64,000 nt of DNA. Origin: an uncultured Granulosicoccaceae bacterium. Its GTDB lineage: Bacteria > Pseudomonadota > Gammaproteobacteria > Granulosicoccales > Granulosicoccaceae. Both the position numbers and the translations under genes were made by a program. The notes under the pieces are model-generated. The model did no database searches, had not been told where the DNA came from, and saw only the letters and a program-made list of their open reading frames with translations. Positions 16,550 to 25,588 of this stretch are shown here, in pieces; within the stretch, counting starts at the first letter, position 1; each line of letters opens with the position of its first letter. The stretch spans positions 1 through 64,000 of the forward strand of contig CALHOI010000038.1 of NCBI GenBank assembly GCA_938035525.1, given 5' to 3'.

Positions 16550-17553
16550 AGATTACTTAAACCCACCGCTTCGCGCAGTTCGCGTATCAGCTTTTTGCTA
16601 TGCACACGCGCTTTAGCGGCCCCGGCTTGTAAAACAGATTCAACCTCATCGGGTTTAGCCATTAATGCGTTGTATTTTTCTCGTGGTTCGGACAATTGTT
16701 CATCGAGTAACTCAAAGAGTTTCTGTTTCGCATCGCCCCAGCCAATACCAGCAGCGTAATCCTCGCGCAGAATGGCCTTCTGTTCTTCTGAAGCAAACGC
16801 ACTATAAATATCAAACACCGTATTACCTTCAGGATCTTTAGGTTCACCCGGCTCGAGAGAATTGGTTTTGATCTTCATGATCATTTTTCTCAATTGCTTT
16901 GAGGTGCCAAACAATGGAATGGTGTTGTTATAGCTTTTACTCATTTTGCGGCCATCCAACCCGGTTATCAACGACATGTTTTCGTCAACAACCACCTCAG
17001 GGATAACCAGTAGATCGCCGTAGTGATGATTAAAACGCTGGGCAATATCGCGACACATTTCAAGGTGCTGGACCTGGTCTTTACCAACAGGTACTTTCGT
17101 GGCTTTAAACATCAGGATATCTGCTGACATCAAAATAGGATAATTGAACAAGCCCATGCTAATACCTTTATCGGGATCGCTGGAACCCGCGTCTATGTTT
17201 TCCTGCATCACACCTTTGTAGGCATGTGCCCGATTCATAAGACCCTTCGCTGTCATGCACGTTAACATCCATGTTAATTCGGGAATTTCAGGAATGTCCG
17301 ATTGTCTGTAAAACGTCGATTTATCGGTATCTAAACCCATCGCTATCCATGTCGCAGCAATTTCGAGCCGCGATTGACGCACGCTCGCAGGGTCGTGGCT
17401 GTTTATCAGGGCGTGATAGTCGGCAAGAAAAAAATAACCGTCGTTTTCAGCCACTTTACTTGACGCAATTGCAGGTCGAATAGCCCCAACATAATTGCCC
17501 AGATGCGGTGTGCCCGTGGTAGTTATTCCGGTAAGATACGTCTGTTTCGTCAT
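16546..17553 (-). CDS. trpS: Tryptophan--tRNA ligase
   Basis: Class I aminoacyl-tRNA synthetase charging tRNA-Trp; 335 aa is the normal bacterial length. The HIGH-type motif is PHLGN (residues 16-20), the tryptophan site lies in ADYHALI and the KMSKS motif is in GRKMSKSYNNTIPLF (about residue 195). Upstream of and coupled to the asparaginase gene. Divergent from the OmpA-domain gene. Confidence 0.97.
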   Translation of the reverse strand: MTKQTYLTGITTTGTPHLGNYVGAIRPAIASSKVAENDGYFFLADYHALINSHDPASVRQSRLEIAATWIAMGLDTDKSTFYRQSDIPEIPELTWMLTCMTAKGLMNRAHAYKGVMQENIDAGSSDPDKGISMGLFNYPILMSADILMFKATKVPVGKDQVQHLEMCRDIAQRFNHHYGDLLVIPEVVVDENMSLITGLDGRKMSKSYNNTIPLFGTSKQLRKMIMKIKTNSLEPGEPKDPEGNTVFDIYSAFASEEQKAILREDYAAGIGWGDAKQKLFELLDEQLSEPREKYNALMAKPDEVESVLQAGAAKARVHSKKLIRELREAVGLSNL

Positions 17554-17632
17554 GCGTGTGTGTCTTCGTTAACCGAATGAAAACCGATTGAATTCGGTAG
17601 CAAAATGGATTGCAAAATTGAGCTTTTTATTT

Positions 17633-17662
17633 GCCGTCAAAACCGTTGCCGTCAAAACGGCT
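17633..17662 (+). repeat. Two 15-bp tandem units ahead of the OmpA-domain gene
   Basis: GCCGTCAAAACCGTT (17633-17647) is followed directly by GCCGTCAAAACGGCT (17648-17662), with a decayed third piece (GTCAAGAACAG). They lie about 40 bases before the preferred start of the downstream gene. Confidence 0.8.
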
Positions 17663-17704
17663 GTCAAGAACAGCAGGCGCATTGTAACAAGCCCGGCTCA
17701 GGTC

Positions 17705-18865
17705 GTGGCCAGGCACAGGCCATTCTGCGCAATGTTTTGCCTATTCAGTCTGTATGTCAGCCTGTATGCCAGCGAGCTATCGACCGCCGAGGCGAACAAC
17801 CATCCCCCCACAATAGATAAGCCACCCGCCAATACAACCACCGGCGATAACGCCTTGACACAGGCCACGGACGAGTTGGATTTAATCAGTGATTTGCTAA
17901 TTGTGCTTGATGCCGATGGTCGCTCACACACCGTTCAACATACTATAGCGAGCAGCGGCCCGACTCTCACCTTAACGCTACCCGGTAGCATTGTTCCTCA
18001 GGAAGTGATGTTTTTCGGACCATATAACGATCAGCAAATTGCACAATACAAACAATCACCCAATGTCATTAGACTGAACAGCGGTGGCGCATTTGCTCGC
18101 TATCAACATCAATATGGTGCAGAAGTACAGCAGTCGGAGCAACACGATTTTGTACTAACCACTCCATCCGTGCCACAGAACATTAGCATTGAACGGCACA
18201 AACTCACGCACTCAGCCATTACATGGGTGTTTCCAAGTGAGTATGAGCTTGTTTCCTACACGATCACAGATTCCAATACTGGCCGGTGGGTTGTTAACGG
18301 CAACACGATTACCTTTCACCATATTGGTAACGAGCCAGTTGAGCTGTCCATTAACTATAAACATAAAGATAAAATACCGACACAGACAGTTTTGAGCTGT
18401 AACAGCATTGAAGCGCCAAGCGATGAATGTGCAGAAGACACGGATGAGGATGGCGTGCCGGATTATCGAGATATTTGTACTGGTAAAATAGGACAGGAAA
18501 ACAACCTCTATGGTTGCCCATCTGGGCAGAACATGCTGCTGGCCGATATAGAGTTTGTGGTAGGCAGAACGTACCTGGATGCCAGAGCTCGGCACCTGTT
18601 AGATAAAGTTGCTTACGCTTTACTTAAATATGAAGGTCGATACTTTGAAATTGGAGCCCATACCGATAACGAAGGCGCTGCCAATAAAAATCAGGCGCTT
18701 TCACAAAAAAGAGCTAACGCGGTTCGTCACTATTTATTACTAAAAGGGGTAGACCCAAACACACTCAGAGCAACTGGGTATGGCGAAAAATACCCTATCA
18801 GGGACAATGCCAGCAAGGAGGGTCGACGAGCAAACAGGCGTATTGAGCTAGTGCTGCTGGAATAA
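17705..18865 (+). CDS. Exported OmpA-domain protein with calcium-binding (thrombospondin type 3-like) motif
   Basis: About 386 aa from a GTG at 17705; the frame is open back to a TTG at 17588, but that region carries tandem repeats and no signal sequence. The GTG start gives a basic start plus hydrophobic FCAMFCLFSLYVSLYAS, a plausible signal peptide. A beta-rich middle region is followed by DTDEDGVPDYRDICTG, an acidic TSP3-like calcium motif that often precedes OmpA domains. The C-terminal OmpA peptidoglycan-binding domain has FEIGAHTDNEG, LSQKRANAVRHYLL, ATGYGEKYPI and NRRIELVL. It likely anchors the outer membrane to peptidoglycan; partners unknown. Confidence 0.85.
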   Translation: MARHRPFCAMFCLFSLYVSLYASELSTAEANNHPPTIDKPPANTTTGDNALTQATDELDLISDLLIVLDADGRSHTVQHTIASSGPTLTLTLPGSIVPQEVMFFGPYNDQQIAQYKQSPNVIRLNSGGAFARYQHQYGAEVQQSEQHDFVLTTPSVPQNISIERHKLTHSAITWVFPSEYELVSYTITDSNTGRWVVNGNTITFHHIGNEPVELSINYKHKDKIPTQTVLSCNSIEAPSDECAEDTDEDGVPDYRDICTGKIGQENNLYGCPSGQNMLLADIEFVVGRTYLDARARHLLDKVAYALLKYEGRYFEIGAHTDNEGAANKNQALSQKRANAVRHYLLLKGVDPNTLRATGYGEKYPIRDNASKEGRRANRRIELVLLE

Positions 18866-18918
18866 AAGCGAGCTAGCAATAAACTGGCACCTATAAGCTG
18901 CTAGCGATAAAGTAAAAG

Positions 18919-20268
18919 CTATTTTCCAGAGCTGGCAAAAGTTGCCCTACGCGGAAATTTTCGTTTCTCGCCAAGCAAGTCTTTTAACTCTTCCGAATAA
19001 ACTACTACTCTGCTAGTCGCATAGCCTTCATGGTTTTCTATTACTTTTTCAAGGTCATACAAATAGCTGACCATGACACCGGCTGACTGTCCCAGACCCT
19101 TTTCATACACATCGCCTCTTGGTAAAACGCGATCAAGTGCAGCACCATTCCCCAAATGAAATCTTGCTACAGCATCGAGTGGCTGGTTGTCGCTGCGTTT
19201 TTCGTTAACCAGGTAATGAGCAGCTATTTCGCTCAGTATGCGTAATTCGTCATCATTAGGAGTATCGATATCTTTTTCAGATACTCGTGTTACAACATCA
19301 AGCTTGCCTCTTAGCTCATAGTTGTCGGTTTCGACGTGTGCCTTACTAGCCCATTTCATCAAACCGGGAACCGGAGACAGGGTTCTAAAAAACTTCAGGT
19401 TGCTAAACTGCATAGAAAGCTCTTGTGCAACTTGCTTGATAAGAAAATTACCAAAAGATACGCCCGCGAGCCCTGCCTGGCAATTCGATATGGAATAAAA
19501 AACTGCTGTATCAGCCGACTCAGCGTGTATGGTGTTTCGGTTTTCGGTCAGTATCTCTTTGATGGAGTTTGGTGCGGCCTGCGTTAAAGCGACTTCAACA
19601 AAAATCAGTGGTTCATCCAGCATGGTTGGGTGAAAAAACGCAAAACACTTTCTGTCAGTAGGCGCAAGGCGACGGCGTAACGAATCCCAACTGCTTATGG
19701 CATGAACTGCTTCGTAGGCAATCAATTTTTCCAGAATATTTGCTGGCGTCTGCCAGTCAATTTCGCGTATAACCAAAAATCCGCGATTAAACCAGTCACG
19801 AAACTGAACTTTAAAGTCAATATCAATGCGTGCCAGCTCTGGGTTATCTTGCATGTACAGTAATAAACAAGCTCGCATGTTAACCAACCGGCCCGTGGCA
19901 CCAGGGACTCGATTCAAGCGTCGAAACAGTTCTTGGCGTTTTGGCTCAACACAATTAATAAGTTGTGCAAGATTTTCGGTCGTGTTGCTGTGGACCAGAT
20001 TATTAGCTGCACTTTGAACTTGCCTGGTATCTATATCAAAGCGTTCGACCAGCATTTTGAAAAAATCCAGACGCTCGGACTTATCAGATTGAGAAAAGCG
20101 AGCCAGTATAAGATTGGCAATGCGGTTTCCGGATACTTCACCCCTTTCCGATAGCAAGGCATCGCATAGCTCCTCGAAACTGCGCGAGTCACTATCGACA
20201 TCATTGGCTGTGTCTCGATTAAAAACAGAGGTCAACAAGTCTTGAAAAAATGCAATGCGGTTTATCAT
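18919..20268 (-). CDS. Malonyl-CoA decarboxylase
   Basis: Converts malonyl-CoA to acetyl-CoA and CO2. From the ATG at 20268 it is 449 aa, close to other bacterial MCDs. Seen: the N-terminal helical region (FKMLVERFDIDTRQVQ), the active half with CFAFFHPTMLDEPLIFVEVAL, TAVFYSISNCQAGLAGVSFG and FRTLSPVPGLMKW, and the C-terminal HYLVNEKRSDNQPLDAVARF, where the catalytic Ser and His lie in this family. The frame remains open 73 codons further upstream, but that stretch is the tandem-repeat leader and has no family similarity, so the shorter start is preferred. No strong ribosome site is visible. Confidence 0.93.
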   Translation of the reverse strand: MINRIAFFQDLLTSVFNRDTANDVDSDSRSFEELCDALLSERGEVSGNRIANLILARFSQSDKSERLDFFKMLVERFDIDTRQVQSAANNLVHSNTTENLAQLINCVEPKRQELFRRLNRVPGATGRLVNMRACLLLYMQDNPELARIDIDFKVQFRDWFNRGFLVIREIDWQTPANILEKLIAYEAVHAISSWDSLRRRLAPTDRKCFAFFHPTMLDEPLIFVEVALTQAAPNSIKEILTENRNTIHAESADTAVFYSISNCQAGLAGVSFGNFLIKQVAQELSMQFSNLKFFRTLSPVPGLMKWASKAHVETDNYELRGKLDVVTRVSEKDIDTPNDDELRILSEIAAHYLVNEKRSDNQPLDAVARFHLGNGAALDRVLPRGDVYEKGLGQSAGVMVSYLYDLEKVIENHEGYATSRVVVYSEELKDLLGEKRKFPRRATFASSGK

Positions 20269-20269
20269 A

Positions 20270-20308
20270 AAACGGTGCCAACAAACGGTGCCAACAAACG
20301 GAGCCAAC
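20270..20308 (-). repeat. Three 13-bp tandem repeats in the malonyl-CoA decarboxylase leader
   Basis: On the + strand AAACGGTGCCAAC occurs at 20270-20282 and 20283-20295 and with one change at 20296-20308; a degenerate fourth unit follows to about 20322. On the gene strand the array touches the ATG, placing repeat bases where the Shine-Dalgarno should be. Confidence 0.93.
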
Positions 20309-20566
20309 AAACTGGTGTCGACAAAAAAGGCTAACCAAAAAGTGCCAATGGACAACACTTCCGACGATGCTACTACAAATATCTTGCCACGGTTTTGTGC
20401 CCAGATAACGGCAAATACTGATATTTTTTCGGTTTTTTGACGACCATCAACCCAGAACCACGCGGCACTATGCTTACGCATCGACATTTGCGCGTAAGTC
20501 TACGTCAAAACAGCGGAGGCAATCACGGTAAATTCACAGACATAATCATGGAGACAACGCGATAAA

Positions 20567-21271
20567 TCAGCCTAGGTATCGAACAAATTCTGATACGTCT
20601 TCTCTGTGAGACACCAGGTCATTAACAATAGCATCTTTATCTGCATACCCCACTGCCATACCACAGACAATGACTTCTGATGGGTCTATGTGCAGCTGCG
20701 CCTTAACCACCTTATGGTAATCAGACCAAGCAGCCTGTGGGCAGGTATGTAACCCTGCCTCTCGTGCCAACAACATAATATTCTGTAAAAACATTCCGTA
20801 GTCTAACCAACTGCCAGTGGCCAGATCACGGTGAATTGTAAACATTAGACCTACCGGGGCATCAAAAAATAAATAGTTGCGCTTGTGTTGTTGATGCGTC
20901 TTTTCGCGATCACCTTTTTTAATTCCCAATAATCCATATAAGTCCCAACCAATTTTGCGACGACGAGACAGGAAGGGCTCTATCCACTTTTCGGGATAAT
21001 ACGACACCTCAATTTGATGCTTATTTTCTGGATCATCAAACGCGGCACAAGCCGCTGCACATAAACTTTTTTGTGTTTCGCCGGTCAATACATAGACTTT
21101 CCATGGCTGTATGTTGGTTCCACTGGGTGCTCTTGTCGCCGTTTCAATTATTTGTGTAATAACATTCATTGGCGGTAACTCATCAGTAAACGCCCTAATG
21201 GAACGACGCGTATTTACGGCATCAGTTACCGATTTTGCACTGGAATAATTTATATACTTATGGTCTGACAT
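20567..21271 (-). CDS. Nitroreductase-family FMN oxidoreductase
   Basis: 234 aa with the family pattern: TRRSIRAFTDELPP near residue 22 (FMN phosphate contacts), RAPSGTNIQPWKVYVL near 50 (the conserved Ser/Asn/Trp face), and YGMFLQNIMLLAREAGLHTCPQ in the helix before the second FMN region. Members reduce nitro compounds, quinones or flavins with NAD(P)H; the substrate is unknown. Downstream of the second GMC gene in the same orientation (44 bases apart), probably one transcript. Confidence 0.9.
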   Translation of the reverse strand: MSDHKYINYSSAKSVTDAVNTRRSIRAFTDELPPMNVITQIIETATRAPSGTNIQPWKVYVLTGETQKSLCAAACAAFDDPENKHQIEVSYYPEKWIEPFLSRRRKIGWDLYGLLGIKKGDREKTHQQHKRNYLFFDAPVGLMFTIHRDLATGSWLDYGMFLQNIMLLAREAGLHTCPQAAWSDYHKVVKAQLHIDPSEVIVCGMAVGYADKDAIVNDLVSHREDVSEFVRYLG

Positions 21272-21315
21272 TCAGATTACCCACTGGTTTTCGATATATA
21301 AAACTGTACGCCAGT

Positions 21316-22929
21316 TCATTCCTGGTTGTCTTCAAGAATAAAACTTGCCGCTCTTTCACCTACCATAATAGCCGGTGCATTGGTGTTTCCAGTAGGTATA
21401 GTAGGAAACACTGATGCATCAGCGACCCTTAACCCCTTAACACCATGCACATTCAATTTTGCGTCAACGACGGAAGTTGAGTCATCATCGCCCATTTTAC
21501 AAGTGCCGCACTGATGGAACACCGTCCAGGCATTATCTCTTACTGCACGCATAAGTTGTTCGTCACTACTATATTGATCACCAGGAAGCAGCTCTTCTTC
21601 AATAACAGCTTTTAGCGCAGGAGCTGCAGTTAACTGTCGCATTAAACGCATACCTTTAAGCATCAGGTCTTGATCAGCTTGGGTATCAAGGTAGTTTGGC
21701 ACCAGACGCGGAGCAACCAGCGGATCGGCCGACTGAATTTCAAGATGCCCTTTACTGCTCGGTTTGCAGGGGTTGAAGCCAATCAAAAAACCGGGAAACG
21801 GGTCTGGTTTTATAAGCGGTCGCGTGCCCACAGGCGCTCGCGTGTAACTCACTGGTGAAAAATACAATTGCAGATCGGGAGTTGTGCTCGATTTACCCAA
21901 ACTCACAAAGCCACCAGCTTGATTTAGGCTTAACGTTAATGGACCACTGCGCCGCAGTAAAAACTGTAACCCCGCTTTTAATCTGCCTGACCAAGGGCGC
22001 AACTGCTGGTTTAGAGAATCTACGTTAGTCCTGCAAACGAGGTCTGCACCGAGATGATCTTGCAAATTCCGGCCAACCAGAGGTGAATCGTGCACAACAT
22101 CAATACCAAGGTTTCGCAGCAAAGGCGCTGGCCCAATACCAGACAATTGAAGTAACTGAGGTGTGTTTATGGCACCCGCACACAAAATAATTTCCCGTCG
22201 CGCTTTCACCACATTATGTGTTCCACCAATTTGGTAACTGACACCAGACGCGACTTTGTCTTTAAAACCAATACCAGTTACCTGTGCTTCGGTTTTAACA
22301 CTTAGGTTAGGGCGGTGCATTGCGGGGTGTAAGTAGCAAACCGAAGAAGAGGCGCGTAAGCCGTTTCGAGTATTAATTTGATACAACGCCGCGCCCTCCA
22401 TAGACTCTGCATTGTAGTCAGGGTTGAATGGGATTTGACATTCTTGCGCCGCCTTTAAATAACTTTGACACAATGGGTGGGCGTCAGCTGATATATCGTG
22501 AACCGACAACGGCCCACCCGTGCCACGATAACGATTACTGCCGCCCGACCAATCTTCCATTGCCTTAAATACGGGCTCGACATTAGACCACGCCCAACCG
22601 CTGGCAACATTGGACCATTCCTGGTAATCGTTAGGATGCCCTCGCACATAAACCATGGCGTTTATAGAGCTTGACCCGCCCAGAACTTTCCCTCTGGGCC
22701 AATAGGAAGGTCGGTTACTTAAAGCGTCGACGGGCTCTGTTTGGTACTTCCAGTTAACTTTTTCATCGTAATACACTTTCCCATAGCCCAATGGCATACG
22801 AACGAAAAAACGATTATCGTTCGGGCCTGCCTCAAGTAACAAAACCGAGTCACGTCCACTGGCACTGAGTTTGTTGGCCAACACCGAGCCAGCAGAGCCA
22901 GCGCCAACAATGATGTAGTCAAAAGTCAC
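21316..22929 (-). CDS. GMC-family FAD-dependent oxidoreductase (second copy)
   Basis: 537 aa from a GTG at 22929 that shares GTGA with the MAPEG stop; an upstream GTG at 22953 would add eight residues but overlap MAPEG by 28 bases. The preferred start gives MTFDYIIVGAGSAGSVL, matching the paralogue at 7.9 kb. Seen: RGKVLGGSSSINAMVYVRG, AGAINTPQLLQLSGIGP, the catalytic region VFHQCGTCKMGDD and GNTNAPAIMVGERAAS. The two GMC proteins are clearly related but not near-identical, and have different neighbours. Likely an alcohol or choline-type dehydrogenase; substrate unknown. Confidence 0.93.
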   Translation of the reverse strand: MTFDYIIVGAGSAGSVLANKLSASGRDSVLLLEAGPNDNRFFVRMPLGYGKVYYDEKVNWKYQTEPVDALSNRPSYWPRGKVLGGSSSINAMVYVRGHPNDYQEWSNVASGWAWSNVEPVFKAMEDWSGGSNRYRGTGGPLSVHDISADAHPLCQSYLKAAQECQIPFNPDYNAESMEGAALYQINTRNGLRASSSVCYLHPAMHRPNLSVKTEAQVTGIGFKDKVASGVSYQIGGTHNVVKARREIILCAGAINTPQLLQLSGIGPAPLLRNLGIDVVHDSPLVGRNLQDHLGADLVCRTNVDSLNQQLRPWSGRLKAGLQFLLRRSGPLTLSLNQAGGFVSLGKSSTTPDLQLYFSPVSYTRAPVGTRPLIKPDPFPGFLIGFNPCKPSSKGHLEIQSADPLVAPRLVPNYLDTQADQDLMLKGMRLMRQLTAAPALKAVIEEELLPGDQYSSDEQLMRAVRDNAWTVFHQCGTCKMGDDDSTSVVDAKLNVHGVKGLRVADASVFPTIPTGNTNAPAIMVGERAASFILEDNQE

Positions 22930-23324
22930 GTGATTAAAAGCCAGACCAGCCACACCACATTAACAATACTTAGGGCAAGCATTGAAGTCAAAGTCAGCTG
23001 CGTTCCCATAACGCGCATTTTAATAGGCGCTTGGGTATCACGCATACCAACCGGGTGCAAAATGCGACCAGCAATGAAGACCATTGCCAGCAATGCGAGC
23101 AGTAATCGATGCACACCGTTAATTTCAGCACAAGCCAACAATATGAGGGCCAGCGGAGCGTACTCCAACAAATTACCCTGGGCTCGCTGCGCCCGAAGCA
23201 GCAATTCACTACCACCATCGCCAATAGCTATTTTTTCTTTACGCCTTATGCCAACCACTCTAAGCGATAGCATGATATTTAAGGCAGCTAATATAGCGGC
23301 GCTCAGGCCAGTGATATAAAGCAT
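22926..23324 (-). CDS. MAPEG-family membrane protein
   Basis: 132 aa, four hydrophobic helices, with the bacterial MAPEG pattern: LRVVGIRRKEKIAIGDGG near residue 22, AQRAQGNLLEYAPLALILL (the conserved Arg/Asn/Glu of the glutathione site) and FIAGRILHPVGM. Relatives are glutathione-dependent transferases or peroxidases of the membrane. It is coupled to the GMC gene by a GTGA overlap and lies downstream of the lipocalin gene. Confidence 0.92.
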   Translation of the reverse strand: MLYITGLSAAILAALNIMLSLRVVGIRRKEKIAIGDGGSELLLRAQRAQGNLLEYAPLALILLACAEINGVHRLLLALLAMVFIAGRILHPVGMRDTQAPIKMRVMGTQLTLTSMLALSIVNVVWLVWLLIT

Positions 23325-23399
23325 TTTAAGTCTCCTTTCACAGACACCAGTAACAACAGAGAGAAAGACACTACAACGCCGCTGTGGCGATAGAAAACA

Positions 23400-23924
23400 T
23401 TATTGAGCCAGCGACTGATCAACCATAATCAAGTTCTTACTGACAAAACCCAGCTCGTCAACCCGCTGTTTAAAGCGCTCTATAAATTCATCAGTGACTG
23501 TGGGGGTGCGGGACAACAGCCATAAAGATTTTGTGGTATTGCCGCTGACAAAGGCATACTGGTAGTCGGCTTTATCCAGTTCAAAGATGGCGTAGCTGCC
23601 ATAGAAAGGCCCAAAGAACGACACTTTCAAATGTCCGGTTGTTGGATCATCAACAAAATAGGCTTTTCCCGTTGCGTCTTTCCACTCACCTTTTGCAATA
23701 TCAAAACCACGATTTTCCACGACGATTCCACCGTCGTCGCGAGCAGAGTAAGTTGCGGTCACATTACTCAGTCCACGCTCAAACCGGTGATCGAGTCTGG
23801 CAATTTCGTACCAGGTACCAAGGTATTTTTCGGCCTCGAAGCCAGTTATCGGTGTAATGGTTTTGGGCAGCCCCGTACACCCACTGAGTATTGTCAGTGC
23901 AACAACGAAAAACCAGACTTTCAT
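23400..23924 (-). CDS. blc: Bacterial lipocalin (Blc-like outer-membrane lipoprotein)
   Basis: 174 aa lipoprotein: signal peptide and lipobox LSGC with Cys16, then the lipocalin fold with GFEAEKYLGTWYEIARLDHR, YSARDDGGIVVENRG, the GHLKVSFFGPFYGSYAIFEL strand region and WLLSRTP near the end. E. coli Blc binds lysophospholipid and other lipids in the outer membrane. Its neighbours (MAPEG, GMC, nitroreductase) suggest a membrane-lipid or lipophilic-compound setting, an inference only. Confidence 0.93.
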   Translation of the reverse strand: MKVWFFVVALTILSGCTGLPKTITPITGFEAEKYLGTWYEIARLDHRFERGLSNVTATYSARDDGGIVVENRGFDIAKGEWKDATGKAYFVDDPTTGHLKVSFFGPFYGSYAIFELDKADYQYAFVSGNTTKSLWLLSRTPTVTDEFIERFKQRVDELGFVSKNLIMVDQSLAQ

Positions 23925-23974
23925 ACAAACGCCTCTAGACCGACTTGCAGTTGAGTGTAGTTTGTATTGGCTAA

Positions 23975-24286
23975 CTAGTGTTGTGTCTTCTTGTTAGGCT
24001 CTCCATCGCCTAACTGAGCAATAAAATCAAATAACAATTTATGAGACTCAGGGTGCTGGGCTTTGAGTTCCATGGAGAGCTGCGTGAACACCTTAACCTG
24101 CGCATCGTGCTGCATGAGATACTCAGCCAGCTTTTGTTTATCAGCTGCTGATGGGGATATATTGAATTTCTTTTGCTTGTTTTCCAGCGTTTCCATAAAA
24201 GCATAGTGCTGCTGCTTGGTATCAAACATGGCGTTGTATGCCAACCAGGCAGGAGTACAAGCATCGTCCAATGTTAATTCGGCCAA
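23975..24286 (-). CDS. Small conserved-looking helical protein, unknown function
   Basis: 103 aa, soluble, mostly helical, ending in a polar tail (GEPNKKTQH). No recognised domain. The start is a TTG at 24286, supported by a strong GGAGG at 24296-24300 ten bases upstream; no ATG in a suitable place offers a better option. It lies 90 bases after moaA in the same orientation and may be the last gene of the AOR transcript or the first before the lipocalin. Confidence 0.7.
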   Translation of the reverse strand: MAELTLDDACTPAWLAYNAMFDTKQQHYAFMETLENKQKKFNISPSAADKQKLAEYLMQHDAQVKVFTQLSMELKAQHPESHKLLFDFIAQLGDGEPNKKTQH

Positions 24287-24376
24287 AAACAGTTACCTCC
24301 GTGTGTTAACCCGACGCTTAGCCACTGGCTTGCAAACATTTTGGTTAACGTATTAGCCAACATAGTAACCAACACG

Positions 24377-25429
24377 TTAACCACCAATGAATGACATTTC
24401 TACTTTTGGTCGAATGACCGACACTTGAGTTCGGGTTTCAGAGTAACGGTCTTCACGCGTTGACCAGATACGCTTTAGTTCCTGGTTCAATGCACCCGTG
24501 TCCTGATTTCGTAACACAGGCCGAAGATCAACCCCCGAACTGGCAAACAAGCAAGTGTAAATACTTCCAGTGGCCGACAAACGAGCACGACTGCAATCGC
24601 CACAGAACGGCTCAGACACAGAAGTGATAATACCTATCTCCCCACCACCATCAACATACTGCCAGCGTTTGGCTACTTCGCCACGATAGTTCGCCTCTAT
24701 TGGTTTGATGGGTAATGTACCGTTTATAAGATCAGCGATTTCACGACTGGTAACAACATGGGACAAATCCCACGCATTGGTGCTACCAACATCCATGAAC
24801 TCAATAAACCTTAATATTTGTCCTGTGCCATGAAAAAACTGCGCCATCGGCAAAATGCTGTGATCGTTCAGGCCTTTCTTGACAACCATATTGACTTTGA
24901 TGGATTCGAACCCGGCGAGTGAGGCGTTCTCGATACCGTCCAGAACACTTTGCACACCAATTCCAACATCGTTAACGCGTTTAAACGTTTCATCGTCTAT
25001 GGCGTCAAGACTGACATTGAGTCTTTGCAAACCCGCATCGCGCAATGACCGCGCGCGCCTGGTACTGAGTAAGGTTGCATTGGTGGTTAAGCTGATATCG
25101 TTAATACCATCTACTTGTGCTATCCATTCAATCAGTTTTTCCAGGTCATTGCGCACTAATGGCTCGCCGCCAGTCAACCTGATTTTTGAAACACCGAAGC
25201 TTGCAGCCTCTTTTATGATTTTGATGATTTCTTCGTAGCTGAGTAACTCGGCCCGAGGCAAAAACTGGTAGTCCTTGTTGAAAACCGATTTGGGCATGCA
25301 ATACACACAGCGAAAATTGCATCGATCAGTCACCGACACACGCAGATCGCGCAGCGGCCTGTGCAGCTTATCAACGACCTTATTGGGCGATTCGCTCAAA
25401 TGGGTATCTGATTCGGATTCGGTATGCAT
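24377..25429 (-). CDS. moaA: GTP 3',8-cyclase MoaA
   Basis: Radical SAM enzyme for the first step of molybdopterin synthesis, 350 aa. The SAM cluster motif CxxxCxxC is at Cys37, Cys41 and Cys44 (TDRCNFRCVYCMP), followed by RLTGGEPLVR. The C-terminal second cluster is visible in FCGDCSRARLSATG and a later Cys, and the essential C-terminal Gly-Gly is present (SFIGG). AAGAGAACC precedes the ATG. Being last in the AOR operon, it probably supplies pterin for the tungsten cofactor; no moaC, moaE or moeA is in the window. Confidence 0.96.
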   Translation of the reverse strand: MHTESESDTHLSESPNKVVDKLHRPLRDLRVSVTDRCNFRCVYCMPKSVFNKDYQFLPRAELLSYEEIIKIIKEAASFGVSKIRLTGGEPLVRNDLEKLIEWIAQVDGINDISLTTNATLLSTRRARSLRDAGLQRLNVSLDAIDDETFKRVNDVGIGVQSVLDGIENASLAGFESIKVNMVVKKGLNDHSILPMAQFFHGTGQILRFIEFMDVGSTNAWDLSHVVTSREIADLINGTLPIKPIEANYRGEVAKRWQYVDGGGEIGIITSVSEPFCGDCSRARLSATGSIYTCLFASSGVDLRPVLRNQDTGALNQELKRIWSTREDRYSETRTQVSVIRPKVEMSFIGG

Positions 25430-25433
25430 GGTT

Positions 25434-25478
25434 CTCTTAAAATTAAAGCTTCGAAAGTTAGAGCTTCGATTGTTAGGG
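25434..25478 (-). repeat. 15-bp imperfect tandem units in the moaA leader
   Basis: Two clear units (25449-25463 and 25464-25478, twelve of fifteen bases alike) and a weaker one (25434-25448) end just before the moaA start on its own strand. The remaining 25479-25588 stretch between moaA and the small upstream gene holds nothing else I can identify. Confidence 0.65.
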
Positions 25479-25588
25479 CTACCTTAGCTTGGGCTCCGTT
25501 AGCTAGCCCTTCGCTGACTTTAATTTACCTGAGTCTGCGTGCTTTAGGCAATGACTTTACCCGGCACTGGCGCGCAATACCGAACCCG

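Noticed and set aside
17588-17704. TTG-started N-terminal extension of the OmpA-domain protein
   Set aside because: It contains the 15-bp tandem repeat and would put a long basic segment before the signal peptide; the GTG at 17705 gives a normal signal.
20269-20487. 73-codon N-terminal extension of malonyl-CoA decarboxylase
   Set aside because: The stretch consists largely of the tandem-repeat leader, matches nothing in the family, and the family start fits the ATG at 20268.
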